From DASTDH01 sp035601575 (GTDB lineage Bacteria > Verrucomicrobiota > Verrucomicrobiia > Chthoniobacterales > JAFAMB01): 64,000 bases of DNA. Under the pieces are notes generated by a model. That model did not search any database and was not told where the DNA came from. It saw only the letters and a program-made list of their open reading frames with translations. Below, piece after piece: positions 26,474 to 35,122 of this stretch (the stretch's first letter is position 1; each line of letters starts with the position of its first letter). The stretch is taken from positions 1-64,000 of the forward strand of contig DATNNZ010000051.1 of NCBI GenBank assembly GCA_035601575.1. The letters run 5' to 3'. A program made the position numbers and the translations under genes.

Positions 26474-28420
26474 CTAAAGCCACCGTCTCCAGAATGGGTA
26501 CCAGGAGGGCGTGTTTCCATCCGCATCGACCGGATGGATTCGTCTCTTGCGATAGCCTTTTTCGCAATGTTTGACGATCGCCGTGAATTTGGGCAGCGAC
26601 ATCAATTCGAACGGTTTAATCAGATATTCCTCTTCGCGGGTACGAGTTGTACTGTGGCTACCACGGCCGCGAGTGTAGGATCGTTTCCAGATCATTCGTT
26701 TTCCGATGAAATCAGCGGAGCTTTCCGCACACGCCCGGTCGGCCGCCTTGAAAATGATACGGTTTCGTAAATTAAGAATAGTGACTTCCGCTTTTTCCTT
26801 CGATCCGAGGGCCGGCAGAAATGAAAGTTTCGATTGCGCCGCAAGCACTGTGGTCGTCTGCGCCTGGCGAATAACATCGACATTGCCGTCTGATTCAGTA
26901 ATGAAACGTTGAGCTTCGTCTTGCCAGCAAACCAAGAGGTTATCGTCTTCGAATTTCCGGCTTCCAGGTGGCCGTGGATCGAACCGGCGCAAAGCGTGAG
27001 TATAAAAAAGGAGTTTGAGAATCGTGGTGATATAGCGGCGTTCGGTCTGATATTTCTGGGGCAAGGAGACGCAGATGATGGCGCCTTCATCCAAAGCCGC
27101 AAATTCAAAACTATTCTCCTCCGCACCGAATACTTCGCTAATCTCAGGATTGGTGAAGTAATTAAGATAATTGTAGATCGTCGAAATCACGCCCCCGAGC
27201 TGTTCCGCCGGTTGATGCAAAAACCCGTTCAGGAAATGATCGTAACATTCGCGAGCGTCCGGATTACCTGCATTCTTTAGCGGTTCCAGTTGTTGAAGCA
27301 TCGCCCTGAGCACCGGTTGATACTGCAGCATTTCCAGGAGGTGGTGCATTGTTGGCACCAGCCCGAGCAGCCGAAAAAATTGGATTCCTCGTCCGATATT
27401 CGCGTGGGCCTGGGTTTTGAAAAAACCCTTATCTTCGGTGCCAGAGGTCAGAGATGAGGCGGTATCAACAATGACGGTTGCATAAGTCGACCATGGTATC
27501 GTTTCATCGGAGAGGAGATTAAAGCGGGTCGGCGGGGTCCAATCTTCAGATACGCGATCCGGTCTGGTTTGCAGAAGTAACAGATCCTGTTCGCGTCCGT
27601 ATCTCTTAGCCATCTTCACCAGCGTTTCGTGATAAATTCCCTTCTCATCACAACAGAGACCTCCCCAGTCTGGCTCATTCCGAAAGACGCTGTGGAGCAG
27701 AGCATTGATGGCAAACGTTTTTCCAGCGCCGGTATCGCCGGTCACAAGCCAGCCACGGCAGAAATCGTTTCGATCCCAATGAAAACCGGCCAATGAAGCG
27801 GAGATTGAAGTGCGAGAGCGTCCGGCCGCGGAGTAGAAGGCGAGGGGTAGACTAACCAGGATCGGAGCGATGCTGGCCCAGCCAATGATCGGGTAAAAAA
27901 ACCAGCTGAAACTAAGTAGTATGCCCGCGAGCAGCAAGACCGTGGGCGAGAACAAAAAGTCGAATCGTTCCCTTTGGCGTTCCGCGTCGATCCAGCGCCG
28001 TGCTCGATCGACTGCCCGAAAGAGCGACGTCTCGCTCGCGACGTAACGACGCACATAGCAAAGCGTGCCGCCAAAGCGAATCTGCAGAAGAAAACGAGGA
28101 AGCGCGATTGTCCCCGTATCGCCGGACCGGACGAGCGGAAACAAAGGCTTTGCGCGAATCTGAAAGCCTGACCGTTGATCGACCTCGACAAAGGCGGTTC
28201 CGGGCGAGTAGTTAGGCAGCCGCAGGATGGTCCCGTCGGGTCGACGATAAGAAAGCGGATCGGGAAGCTCGGAATTGACGAAGCGTTCAGAGCGCTGGAA
28301 AGGATTCCCAGTAGTTTTCGCGCTTTCCCACATGGAGGAAACAGTAGTCGATTGACATATAATAACAAGCCAAAAGATAGTTGCGTAATATTTACCCTGG
28401 TTGCGACCGATGGAGTCCAC
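26474..28420 (-). CDS. VirD4/TraD-like coupling protein ATPase
   Basis: This is a P-loop ATPase of 648 aa of the type IV coupling protein family, which in conjugation brings DNA to the secretion channel. Two membrane helices lie at about 145-200. Walker A is GDTGAGKT near residue 225 (GWLVTGDTGAGKTFA) and the Walker B/DEAQ segment is VCWQDEAQRF. The TraM-recognition-like end follows. The GTG at 28420 is the longest start; an ATG at 28333 (MWESAK) is also possible and matches the start of the remnant copy at 32881. No relaxase or secretion-channel genes are visible in the window, so a conjugative role is unproven. Confidence 0.82.
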   Translation of the reverse strand: MDSIGRNQGKYYATIFWLVIICQSTTVSSMWESAKTTGNPFQRSERFVNSELPDPLSYRRPDGTILRLPNYSPGTAFVEVDQRSGFQIRAKPLFPLVRSGDTGTIALPRFLLQIRFGGTLCYVRRYVASETSLFRAVDRARRWIDAERQRERFDFLFSPTVLLLAGILLSFSWFFYPIIGWASIAPILVSLPLAFYSAAGRSRTSISASLAGFHWDRNDFCRGWLVTGDTGAGKTFAINALLHSVFRNEPDWGGLCCDEKGIYHETLVKMAKRYGREQDLLLLQTRPDRVSEDWTPPTRFNLLSDETIPWSTYATVIVDTASSLTSGTEDKGFFKTQAHANIGRGIQFFRLLGLVPTMHHLLEMLQYQPVLRAMLQQLEPLKNAGNPDARECYDHFLNGFLHQPAEQLGGVISTIYNYLNYFTNPEISEVFGAEENSFEFAALDEGAIICVSLPQKYQTERRYITTILKLLFYTHALRRFDPRPPGSRKFEDDNLLVCWQDEAQRFITESDGNVDVIRQAQTTTVLAAQSKLSFLPALGSKEKAEVTILNLRNRIIFKAADRACAESSADFIGKRMIWKRSYTRGRGSHSTTRTREEEYLIKPFELMSLPKFTAIVKHCEKGYRKRRIHPVDADGNTPSWYPFWRRWL

Positions 28421-28451
28421 GTGTCGCTCAAAATCCGGGGAGGTGCCGGCT

Positions 28452-28485
28452 CACACAGCTTTCCCGCTTTCGCTCGAGCTGTGTG
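28452..28485 (+). repeat. Hairpin repeat upstream of coupling-protein gene
   Basis: A 9-bp stem, CACACAGCT/AGCTGTGTG, encloses a 16-base loop. The loop core (CGCT-T-TCGCTCG) matches the loop of the hairpins at 26271 and 32960, while the stem bases differ on both sides in a paired manner. The element lies just upstream of the coupling-protein gene, in the position that copy 2 of the direct repeat takes upstream of the gene remnant. Confidence 0.7.
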
Positions 28486-28546
28486 TCGCCCTACCTATCG
28501 TGCTTCCACCGCGCGCTGCTGACTGGTCGCCCTCAGCTAGTTCTGG

Positions 28547-29533
28547 TTACTGGACCTTTAGTTCTGTTACAAAAGACTCTTCACCTTTGGCAAATGCGAT
28601 CCAAACCGAGTGCGTCTTCGGGTCGACGGCGAGCGTGTGGGTGCCGGCCGGAGTCGCAACGTCGCCGAGCGATTTTGCGGCTTCCTCGGTTTCTTCCAAG
28701 ACGGTGAGCTTTCCTTGTCCGGAGGCACAGTAGATACGCTGGTTTCCGGGATCGAACGCGATCTGATCCACTCCTTCGGCGATATCGACTGAACCCAGCG
28801 ATTTTCCAGAAACAGAGTCCAATACAACCAGTTTACCGTTTTTTCCGGCGGAAAACAGCCGATGGGTTTTCGGATTGAAGGCTAAGCCGTGAGGGCCCTG
28901 GGCTGGGATTGTTGACCAGGTAGCCGCGACCGAATTTGGTCCGGGGTCAATGACCAGCGTGACCGGTTGAGACTTGATGTTCTGAAACACCTTGTCACTG
29001 ATCGGATCGTAGACAACGAACTCCGGATCGGCTGGAATTTTGATGGCGGTGACGATTTTTTTGGTGCTTGGATCAACGACCCAAAGGTCTTGTCCATCGT
29101 CATGGCAAACGTAAACCAATCCATTCTTTGGGTTATAGGCGAGCGCATCGGCTGGTCCAGGTAACGAGACCGTGCCGGTTATCTCGAGAGTCTGACGATT
29201 AATAATCGCGAGCTTATGCTCGGCGCTGATACTGGCGTAGTACTGGTTGTGATCGTTATCGACCACGGCTCCCTGGATCGTACCGGTACTCACGCTCTTG
29301 ATCAGCTTTCCATCCGGAAGACTGATGATATCCAAGGTTTTGTTGCCAGTGTGAGCGGCCAAAAGGCGATTCAATTTTTCATCGACTTGCAGGTAATCAA
29401 ATCTTCCCTTGGTTCCGGGCAAAGCAATTGGCTGACCGAGAGTTAATGGTGCGGGCTCAGCCAAAAGTGCTGTTGGCAAAGAGAGCACGAAAACCGCGAT
29501 GGAAAAGCAAGCGCTTGTAAGGTTCGTTTTCAT
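28547..29533 (-). CDS. YVTN-type beta-propeller protein, exported
   Basis: The 328-aa product has a signal peptide (about residues 1-25, ending in LLAEP) and six or seven blade-like repeats with the pattern of the YncE/YVTN propeller, for example LDIISLPDGKLIKSVSTG, LAYNPKNGLVYVCHDDG and LAFNPKTHRLFSAGKNGKL. Such proteins are periplasmic or secreted and bind partners or ligands; no enzymatic residues are evident. It starts 22 bp after the TonB receptor stop, so both are probably one operon. Some YncE-like proteins are linked to metal uptake, which would suit the neighbour, but this is inference. Confidence 0.85.
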   Translation of the reverse strand: MKTNLTSACFSIAVFVLSLPTALLAEPAPLTLGQPIALPGTKGRFDYLQVDEKLNRLLAAHTGNKTLDIISLPDGKLIKSVSTGTIQGAVVDNDHNQYYASISAEHKLAIINRQTLEITGTVSLPGPADALAYNPKNGLVYVCHDDGQDLWVVDPSTKKIVTAIKIPADPEFVVYDPISDKVFQNIKSQPVTLVIDPGPNSVAATWSTIPAQGPHGLAFNPKTHRLFSAGKNGKLVVLDSVSGKSLGSVDIAEGVDQIAFDPGNQRIYCASGQGKLTVLEETEEAAKSLGDVATPAGTHTLAVDPKTHSVWIAFAKGEESFVTELKVQ

Positions 29534-29555
29534 GATGATGTAGTTCGACCGAGTA

Positions 29556-32318
29556 TTAAAACGTAAACTTCATTCCTGCCTCGTAAGTGAAATCGTAGTA
29601 CTCCTGCTGGATCACGCGATCGCGTCTACCTTCATAGATTCGCCAAGGCGCATCGGTCAGATTCTTGACGTTGAAATAAACACCGACGCCGTTAGCAAAG
29701 GTGTAGCTCGCCGCGAGATCCAGGGTCGTTCGAGCATCAAAGTACAGGTCCGTTCGGGAGCTGGCACCCACCGAGCTCAGATTTTTGTCGGTATGTTGCG
29801 CCGCTAAGGTGACGTCGATACCGTACTTTCGATAGAAAATGCTCCAGTTATACAAATTTCTTGAGGTGAAAGGGAGTTGGGTCGTTTCGCCCGGACGCGC
29901 TTCACCTTGGCTATCAACGTAGGTGTAGTTGAACCCGGCTCCGAACCCATTCAGCGGTCCAGGTAGAAAAGCAAACTGCTGTTGGTAATTAAACTCCACT
30001 CCTCGAGCGTGCGCATTTGGGCTGTTGAGAAAGGTTGATTCGTTAAAGGTTACCCCGTTGATCGGGACGCGAATGGTACGGGTAAAGATGTAGTCCGAGA
30101 ACTCCTTATCAAAAAAAGCGACGGTGACCAAGGCGCTAGGTGCTGGGTAATACTCTAGCGTGAGATCGAAGTTGTTGGCGGTGGTCGGCTTGAGGCCGGG
30201 ATTGCCGGTGACAATCGTCTGGTTGCCTACATTGGTAGTGGACGATGCAGTGACTTGATTGAAAGCTGGGCGACCAATTGCGGTTGAGTAGGCAAAGCGC
30301 GCTTGCAGATTGTCGAGGATTTCGTATCGGGCTTGGAAGGTGGGAAAGTAATTGATGTAATTGCTGTTCCGGTTCACGAAATGATAGGACGCGGGATTAT
30401 TAGGATCCGAGCCGGGGGAATTCTCGTTTGCTCCGTAGGTGGCATCCGTTGCTTCGATCCTTAGTCCGCTGAGCAAGTTCAATTTGCCGAAAGAGATGTC
30501 GTACTGGAAGTAACCGGCATAAACGTTCTCGAAGTCATCGAAAAACGCTTTTCTGCTGGCTACCTGATCGGCCACAAAGCTGCGAACAAAATTGCCGCGA
30601 TTGGCATCAAAGAATTTACTAACGAGGCCGAAGTCGGGCGAAAAGCCGAGCTTGTAGTTACCGCTGTAAATGCTGTTGAACTGGTTGCGCGTTACGTCGG
30701 CTAACGTGAACGCTCCATTGAAGGCAGTGTAAGTCTCTGGATCGTTGTAGGCACGCTTAGTCCGGAAACGCAGATTGGTCCCAAATTTGAAGATGCTCGG
30801 AAAATTGAAAATCGTGAATGGAACCGTTACATTCGCGCTTCCGGCGATTTCCGTATCGGTTGATCCGTTATTATCAAACGATAACTGGTTAAAAGAGTAT
30901 TTTTTGGGATCGAAAACATCGGAGCCAGCCAGCAGGAACTGCGGTTGTCTCATGAGTCCTTGGTCGTTGTAAGATATCGTCACATCAGGCTTGGTCACAA
31001 AACTGATGTTGGTGTCGCGCGGATTGTAGTCAGTGGCTTGGGCAAACGAGCCCTTATAATCGATAATGAAGGGACCCAGATTATTTTTACCGCCTCCCTG
31101 CACGATCCAGTTATCAAAATGTTCTTCGTTGTGGCGAATGTTGGAATTGAGCTGCGCATCCTTTACCAGAAAGTTGCCCGGGTGTGTCGGATCGTTTTGC
31201 GGTTGGAAAAAAGTGCTCCCGTCCGGATTCGTGAGTTGGGTTCCGCTGCCGTTTGAGCCGTCGAGACCCGAATAATTTTTTATCTGCCGGTCCACGCTTT
31301 CCACATAACCAGCATTCACGAAGCTGATGTAGTAGCTGTTTTTGCTGTCCGGTCGATAGTCGAAAGTTGCTCCGTAACCGTGTAATCGTCGGTTGTATTG
31401 GTAACGCCGTAAATCAATGCTGCTCAGGATTTTGTCGGCACCAATTGGCTGTTTCGAGTCGGCAAACGCTGGTTCAAAATCATCAACCCCGCGCCAATCT
31501 TCGTAATAGCTGAATTGACCGAGTACGCCAAAGGGCCGGGGATTGGCGAGACCTTCGCCGCTGCCTGCGTTTTTTGTATCGATCCCTTTCCCGTCCTTAG
31601 AGGTTTCATCAGGGGCGCCTGTCGAATTCGTGGGCGACGAATAGGATGAAGCCAAAGGATTCCCTCCAGGTCCTAAGCCGAAGCGAAAACCGCCGATGAT
31701 TTCGCCATTAATGATTTGATAACGGGGCCGGAGCGGTTCGTATCCGGTGCCAACGCGTCCTTGGAGGATCGGTTTATCAGAATCGAAGGCACTCCGCGGG
31801 GTGAGTTCGATTTGTCCGCCCAAGGCTTCGGCGTCCATCTCCGGCAGGTTGGTGTCGAACACGGTAATTTGGCTCACCAATCCGGATGGGATCTGGTCAA
31901 ACGCGACATGCCTTCCGGTCGAATCGGTTGATGGAACTCGCACGCCACCAAAAGTGACACCGACCAAGTTGGAATCTAAGCCGCGCACGGTTACAAAACG
32001 TCCTTCACCGGTGTCGTTCTGTACGCCGACGCCAGGCAACCGTTTCAACGAATCGGCGAGATTCACATCGGGATAGTGGGCAATCTCTTCGGCGGATTGG
32101 ACTCGCTTGATATTGGGGGCATAGCGCTCCTGCTCGATTGCGGACTCCTGCCGCGTGGGATCTTCTGCGGTGACGACGACCTGCTCGAGATGGCTCGACG
32201 GCGTTGGCGATGCATCTTGTGCGACCGCGGAATGCGGGATCGAAACGAAGAGCGCCCCCGCCAGAGAAACAAAAATAGGCAGCGATGGCTGCGCAAAAAG
32301 TACTTTACGTAGTTTCAC
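29556..32318 (-). CDS. TonB-dependent outer-membrane receptor
   Basis: This is an outer-membrane transporter of about 920 aa. A signal peptide ends near AVAQDAS; a TonB-box-like EQVVVTAED follows, then the plug domain (NLADSLKRLPGVGVQ, then VTVRGLDSNLVGVTFGGVRV). The rest is a 22-strand barrel ending with the typical aromatic residue (GMKFTF). The GTG at 32318 has a GGGGAAGGA site before it and is preferred over a TTG at 32366. The plug style (LADSLKRLPGV) resembles carbohydrate or siderophore receptors, but the ligand is unknown. It is co-directional with the beta-propeller gene, and the pair sits between two coupling-protein copies. Confidence 0.92.
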   Translation of the reverse strand: MKLRKVLFAQPSLPIFVSLAGALFVSIPHSAVAQDASPTPSSHLEQVVVTAEDPTRQESAIEQERYAPNIKRVQSAEEIAHYPDVNLADSLKRLPGVGVQNDTGEGRFVTVRGLDSNLVGVTFGGVRVPSTDSTGRHVAFDQIPSGLVSQITVFDTNLPEMDAEALGGQIELTPRSAFDSDKPILQGRVGTGYEPLRPRYQIINGEIIGGFRFGLGPGGNPLASSYSSPTNSTGAPDETSKDGKGIDTKNAGSGEGLANPRPFGVLGQFSYYEDWRGVDDFEPAFADSKQPIGADKILSSIDLRRYQYNRRLHGYGATFDYRPDSKNSYYISFVNAGYVESVDRQIKNYSGLDGSNGSGTQLTNPDGSTFFQPQNDPTHPGNFLVKDAQLNSNIRHNEEHFDNWIVQGGGKNNLGPFIIDYKGSFAQATDYNPRDTNISFVTKPDVTISYNDQGLMRQPQFLLAGSDVFDPKKYSFNQLSFDNNGSTDTEIAGSANVTVPFTIFNFPSIFKFGTNLRFRTKRAYNDPETYTAFNGAFTLADVTRNQFNSIYSGNYKLGFSPDFGLVSKFFDANRGNFVRSFVADQVASRKAFFDDFENVYAGYFQYDISFGKLNLLSGLRIEATDATYGANENSPGSDPNNPASYHFVNRNSNYINYFPTFQARYEILDNLQARFAYSTAIGRPAFNQVTASSTTNVGNQTIVTGNPGLKPTTANNFDLTLEYYPAPSALVTVAFFDKEFSDYIFTRTIRVPINGVTFNESTFLNSPNAHARGVEFNYQQQFAFLPGPLNGFGAGFNYTYVDSQGEARPGETTQLPFTSRNLYNWSIFYRKYGIDVTLAAQHTDKNLSSVGASSRTDLYFDARTTLDLAASYTFANGVGVYFNVKNLTDAPWRIYEGRRDRVIQQEYYDFTYEAGMKFTF

Positions 32319-32632
32319 GAACCCGGTCCTTCCCCAGATTGGTTTGAGAGGGTTTAAAACCGACAAGCAGACCCTAGAGTCACCGGATGCGATTTTGTGG
32401 TCACATTGATGAAGGGGAGTGACCGGCGTTGCAAAATGAGGGACTTCAGAAGACTATTTTTTGTCATAGCTGCTTTATCTTGAACGGTGTTGGAGGTTGG
32501 ACCTGTTCAGAGTGAAGGACGCGGCATCGCCACGTCGTCCACCCATTTTCGCGGTACTAGAAACCAAGATTGGAATGGCCGGCTCTTTTTGATCCAGTTG
32601 CCGGAATTGTTGTCCCAACTGCAGTTCGGACG
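32319..32632. other. Intergenic region without a gene
   Basis: This stretch should contain the promoter of the TonB receptor operon. I found no ORF with coding character, no Fur-like palindrome and no strong hairpin. Confidence 0.4.
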
Positions 32633-32881
32633 TTAAAAAAGATTTATGACATCCGAAGGGGCGTGCCGGACTGAGCCGAACTTACGGCGCCGGCAGCCTG
32701 GTAGTGTCCCTCGAGCTCTCGGCCGGGGCGCTAAAGCCCAGCGACGGCGGCCTGTCGATTGGTTCGCCAGCCGCAGGGTGGCTCCGTCCGGTCGACGATA
32801 AGAAAGCCGGTCGGTCAGCTCTGAACTAGCGAAGCGTTCAGAATGGTTGAAAGGAGTTCCAACGTTTCCCCGTTTTTCCAA
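32633..32881 (-). pseudogene. 5' remnant of a second coupling-protein gene
   Basis: The first 44 codons (RSERF-like HSERFASSEL, then LSYRRPDGATLRL) align with residues about 30-73 of the coupling protein at 26474-28420, including its upstream DNA. After NQSTG the similarity stops abruptly at a GC-rich dispersed repeat and the frame runs into unrelated residues. Membrane helices, Walker motifs and all of the ATPase are missing. It is a truncated duplicate, not a functional gene. Confidence 0.85.
32725..32750 (-). repeat. GC-rich dispersed repeat unit
   Basis: This unit has the pattern GGGGCGCTAAAG...AGCGACGGCGG, which recurs at 35083-35109 and 59463-59490 and, in inverse orientation, inside the direct repeats at 26300-26327 and 32989-33017. 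It marks the exact point where the coupling-protein remnant loses similarity to the full gene. Confidence 0.65.
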
Positions 32882-32951
32882 ACGGAGGAAAGGTTAGATG
32901 ATTGGGTATGAAAACAAGTCGCGCTACCAATCATCGCAAGATCGTGCGGTG

Positions 32952-33088
32952 TTGGCTCACACATCCTCTCGCTGTCGCTCGACGATGTGCCGCCGTCGCT
33001 GCGCTATGGCGCGCCCTAGCCATGTAGTCAAAGAAAGTCACAAGACCGGCCGCAAGGTAGGCCCGGCGGAGTCGGGTATCGCCCTGTC
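32952..33088 (+). repeat. Direct repeat copy 2, with hairpin
   Basis: This is the second copy of the element at 26263-26399. The hairpin stem CACATC/GATGTG is at 32960-32989. It lies just upstream of the coupling-protein remnant and downstream of the 145-aa unknown gene. Together the two copies bracket the coupling protein, beta-propeller, TonB receptor and remnant. Confidence 0.85.
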
Positions 33089-33125
33089 TCTCTTTGGGCG
33101 CGTTCGCCTCCGGTTCGGCGATAAA

Positions 33126-33563
33126 TTACTTACCCCAGCGGTTTACGACGGCGTTGGTAACGGCTTCGCGAACAGCTTCGTGTCGCATTGCCCACTGGAA
33201 ATGATAAATCGGATTTTCGTACTGTTCGGCGAATTCACGCTTCATTGCTTCTGCGATGCGGGTCGAATCGACTGGCCCTCGCATTCGAGAGACCACGTCC
33301 TCGACGATTTCCAAGCAATACAAGATCAGCATCTTTGCTGCGCGCTGAGAAATATCATCGAGCTCTTCCGTACACACCAAAAAGAAGTTTTCCCAAGAAA
33401 CCTTTGTGACGCCTTTGAGCCACTGCTCCTTCCCCTCATAAAACACTCCTTGTTTTCTGTAATTTTCCAGAAAATCTTCCAAACTGAGTGGTTGACCATT
33501 GCTCGAGAATGACCATTTCTGAGTTTCTGTCGAGATTTGGCGAGATTCCTTAGTGGCAGCCAT
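33126..33563 (-). CDS. Unknown protein, rep-flanking family (copy A)
   Basis: I do not recognise this 145-aa family. It is mostly helical, without signal peptide or membrane segment. Its C-terminus (residues 127-144) has the pattern RHxxVRxAVxNAxxNRWG and residues near 55 read VSWENFF. Both features recur in the protein at 34410-35012, so the two are paralogues. The gene is divergent from the replication initiator with only 69 bp between start codons, so both share a control region. A role in copy control or replication of the former plasmid is a guess from position only. Confidence 0.65.
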   Translation of the reverse strand: MAATKESRQISTETQKWSFSSNGQPLSLEDFLENYRKQGVFYEGKEQWLKGVTKVSWENFFLVCTEELDDISQRAAKMLILYCLEIVEDVVSRMRGPVDSTRIAEAMKREFAEQYENPIYHFQWAMRHEAVREAVTNAVVNRWGK

Positions 33564-33632
33564 TTTATTGCTTCTCTTATTGACTAATTCGGTTAAAAGA
33601 TTCTTGTAACACCCTACCCCAGAGAAAGTAAA

Positions 33633-34367
33633 GTGCGTAAGTATAACAAAGTTTTCGGAACGTTACCACTATCGAATCGGGAGGATCAGCTTGGTTTTGG
33701 TGACGATCTAATCGAGGCCTACTATAAGCTGACCAAAAACGAACGCAGCATCGTGATGTCGATCGTCGACCGATTGAAACCCGGAGTGACAGCATTTGAG
33801 TTTGACGATTTTGGCCTGCAGTCGGCGGCGCTTAAGCTGCTGACCTATCATCGACTGGTTCTACATAATGGAGATAAGCAGAATTCGGTGCTCTATGCGC
33901 GCTGGCTCAGTGCCATCACCATGGTAGAGAAGAAGATGATTCTGCACATCGATCCAGGATTACACCGCCATCTTGAGCGCCTTAAAGACCACCAGAGAGA
34001 AGATGCGGAGCGATCGTCGGTGAAGTTGGCCAGCCAGTACTCGATTCGTCTGTACGAATGGGCTTGGAAATGGCGCAACGTGGGACTAAAGCGAATCTCG
34101 ATACCAAAAATTCGCACAGTTCTCGGCGTGGACGAGGTGCGTGATGCTCAGGGCAATATCGTGAGCGAGAAATGTTTGGTTCATTGGCCTAATCTCAAGC
34201 AACGCGCCATCGATCGGGCCTTGCACGAGATCAATGAAAAGACCGACCTCGGGATCCGTCTGGTTGCGGTTGGACAGGCTAAGTATCGGCGGGTGCTCTC
34301 GCTCGCCTTTGAGATCAAGGAGAAAAAGAAGCGCACCCGAGGGAACGGGGCGGCATTGACTAAGTAG
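33633..34367 (+). CDS. Rep_3-type replication initiator
   Basis: This is a plasmid-type replication initiator of 244 aa with two winged-helix domains (Rep_3/RepB superfamily). The second domain shows the diagnostic LASQYSIRLYEWAWKW, then ISIPKIRTVLGV and the LKQRAIDRALHEINEKTDLG block. The start is GTG at 33633. Such initiators bind iterons next to their gene; no clear iteron array was found in the 69 bp upstream or in the 42 bp downstream. The basic tail (KEKKKRTRG) could add DNA affinity. Its presence among chromosomal genes suggests an integrated plasmid. Confidence 0.85.
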   Translation: MRKYNKVFGTLPLSNREDQLGFGDDLIEAYYKLTKNERSIVMSIVDRLKPGVTAFEFDDFGLQSAALKLLTYHRLVLHNGDKQNSVLYARWLSAITMVEKKMILHIDPGLHRHLERLKDHQREDAERSSVKLASQYSIRLYEWAWKWRNVGLKRISIPKIRTVLGVDEVRDAQGNIVSEKCLVHWPNLKQRAIDRALHEINEKTDLGIRLVAVGQAKYRRVLSLAFEIKEKKKRTRGNGAALTK

Positions 34368-34409
34368 AGTCAGAAGGTCGTTCCACGGTGCGAACGGCCA
34401 GCCGAAGAC

Positions 34410-35012
34410 GTGTTCGAAGGGAAACAAATGGGCGACTCACATAAGAACTCGCCGGAAACCAACGGAAAAGGATTGAACGCCGATGAGATTCTTGCGCTGC
34501 GAGAGTTGCGGCTCAATTATCCGTATAACTTTGCTGAGCCGCCCTACCCTCAGATCCATTGGCAGCTATTCGAATTGATCGATCATGCATCCTTCCCATT
34601 CGCTAAAACGGATGCCTGTGACAAGTGGAACTGCAGAGAAATCTCGCCAGAAAACTTTTTTCAGGTTCTCGATCGGGATCGATTGGATGAGCCGCGGTTT
34701 TTGAGTGCTTTGACGGTTGGCAAGCTGGTTTGCTACTGCCTTTTGGTGGCTGAATCGACCAGTGAATCGTTCCATATAGTGGCGGAGGAAGTTGAGCTTC
34801 GAGCCGATACTCTGTTGGAGCGAATTCGGTTGAATGCGGAGTATCTTAGCCTTGGGATCGAAGAACACTCGCCCTGGCACCAGTTCTTTGTTGCTGTCCG
34901 ACACCCCGTGGTGCGTTGGGCCGTGAACAATGCTTTGATGAACCGTTGGGGCGCGGAACGCTACCCGGTCAGCAGCCCGTCCGCTCTAGCAATTGAGCCG
35001 GACGGTAGATAG
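34410..35012 (+). CDS. Unknown protein, rep-flanking family (copy B)
   Basis: This is a 200-aa soluble protein of no recognised family and a paralogue of the protein at 33126-33563. Residues about 164-181 carry the same RHxxVRxAVxNAxxNRWG signature and ISPENFFQV matches VSWENFFLV of the other copy. The first 60 residues (LNYPYNFAEPPYPQIHW) are absent from copy A. It starts 42 bp after the rep stop on the same strand and is probably co-transcribed. An internal ATG (MGDSHK, 34428) is an alternative start. The function is unknown. Confidence 0.65.
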   Translation: MFEGKQMGDSHKNSPETNGKGLNADEILALRELRLNYPYNFAEPPYPQIHWQLFELIDHASFPFAKTDACDKWNCREISPENFFQVLDRDRLDEPRFLSALTVGKLVCYCLLVAESTSESFHIVAEEVELRADTLLERIRLNAEYLSLGIEEHSPWHQFFVAVRHPVVRWAVNNALMNRWGAERYPVSSPSALAIEPDGR

Positions 35013-35082
35013 CGAATTCAGGTGAGAAACAGGCGGTCGTGCCGCCTCCGCTCTTCGAGCTGCGGCGAGCCCGCAGAGACAA

Positions 35083-35109
35083 GGCCGCGCCAAAGCGAAG
35101 CGACGGCGG
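35083..35109 (-). repeat. GC-rich dispersed repeat unit
   Basis: GCGCCAAAGC...AGCGACGGCGG matches the units at 32725-32750 and 59463-59490 and, inverted, those in the direct repeats. It lies in the gap between the rep-flanking gene B and the convergent 115-aa gene. Confidence 0.65.
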
Positions 35110-35122
35110 GGTTGACAGGCTG

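Noticed and set aside
32898..33512. Plus-strand frame of 204 codons over direct repeat copy 2 and the rep-flanking gene A
   Set aside because: Half of it is repeat DNA that is also open in copy 1, and the rest mirrors gene A, whose paralogue supports the minus strand.
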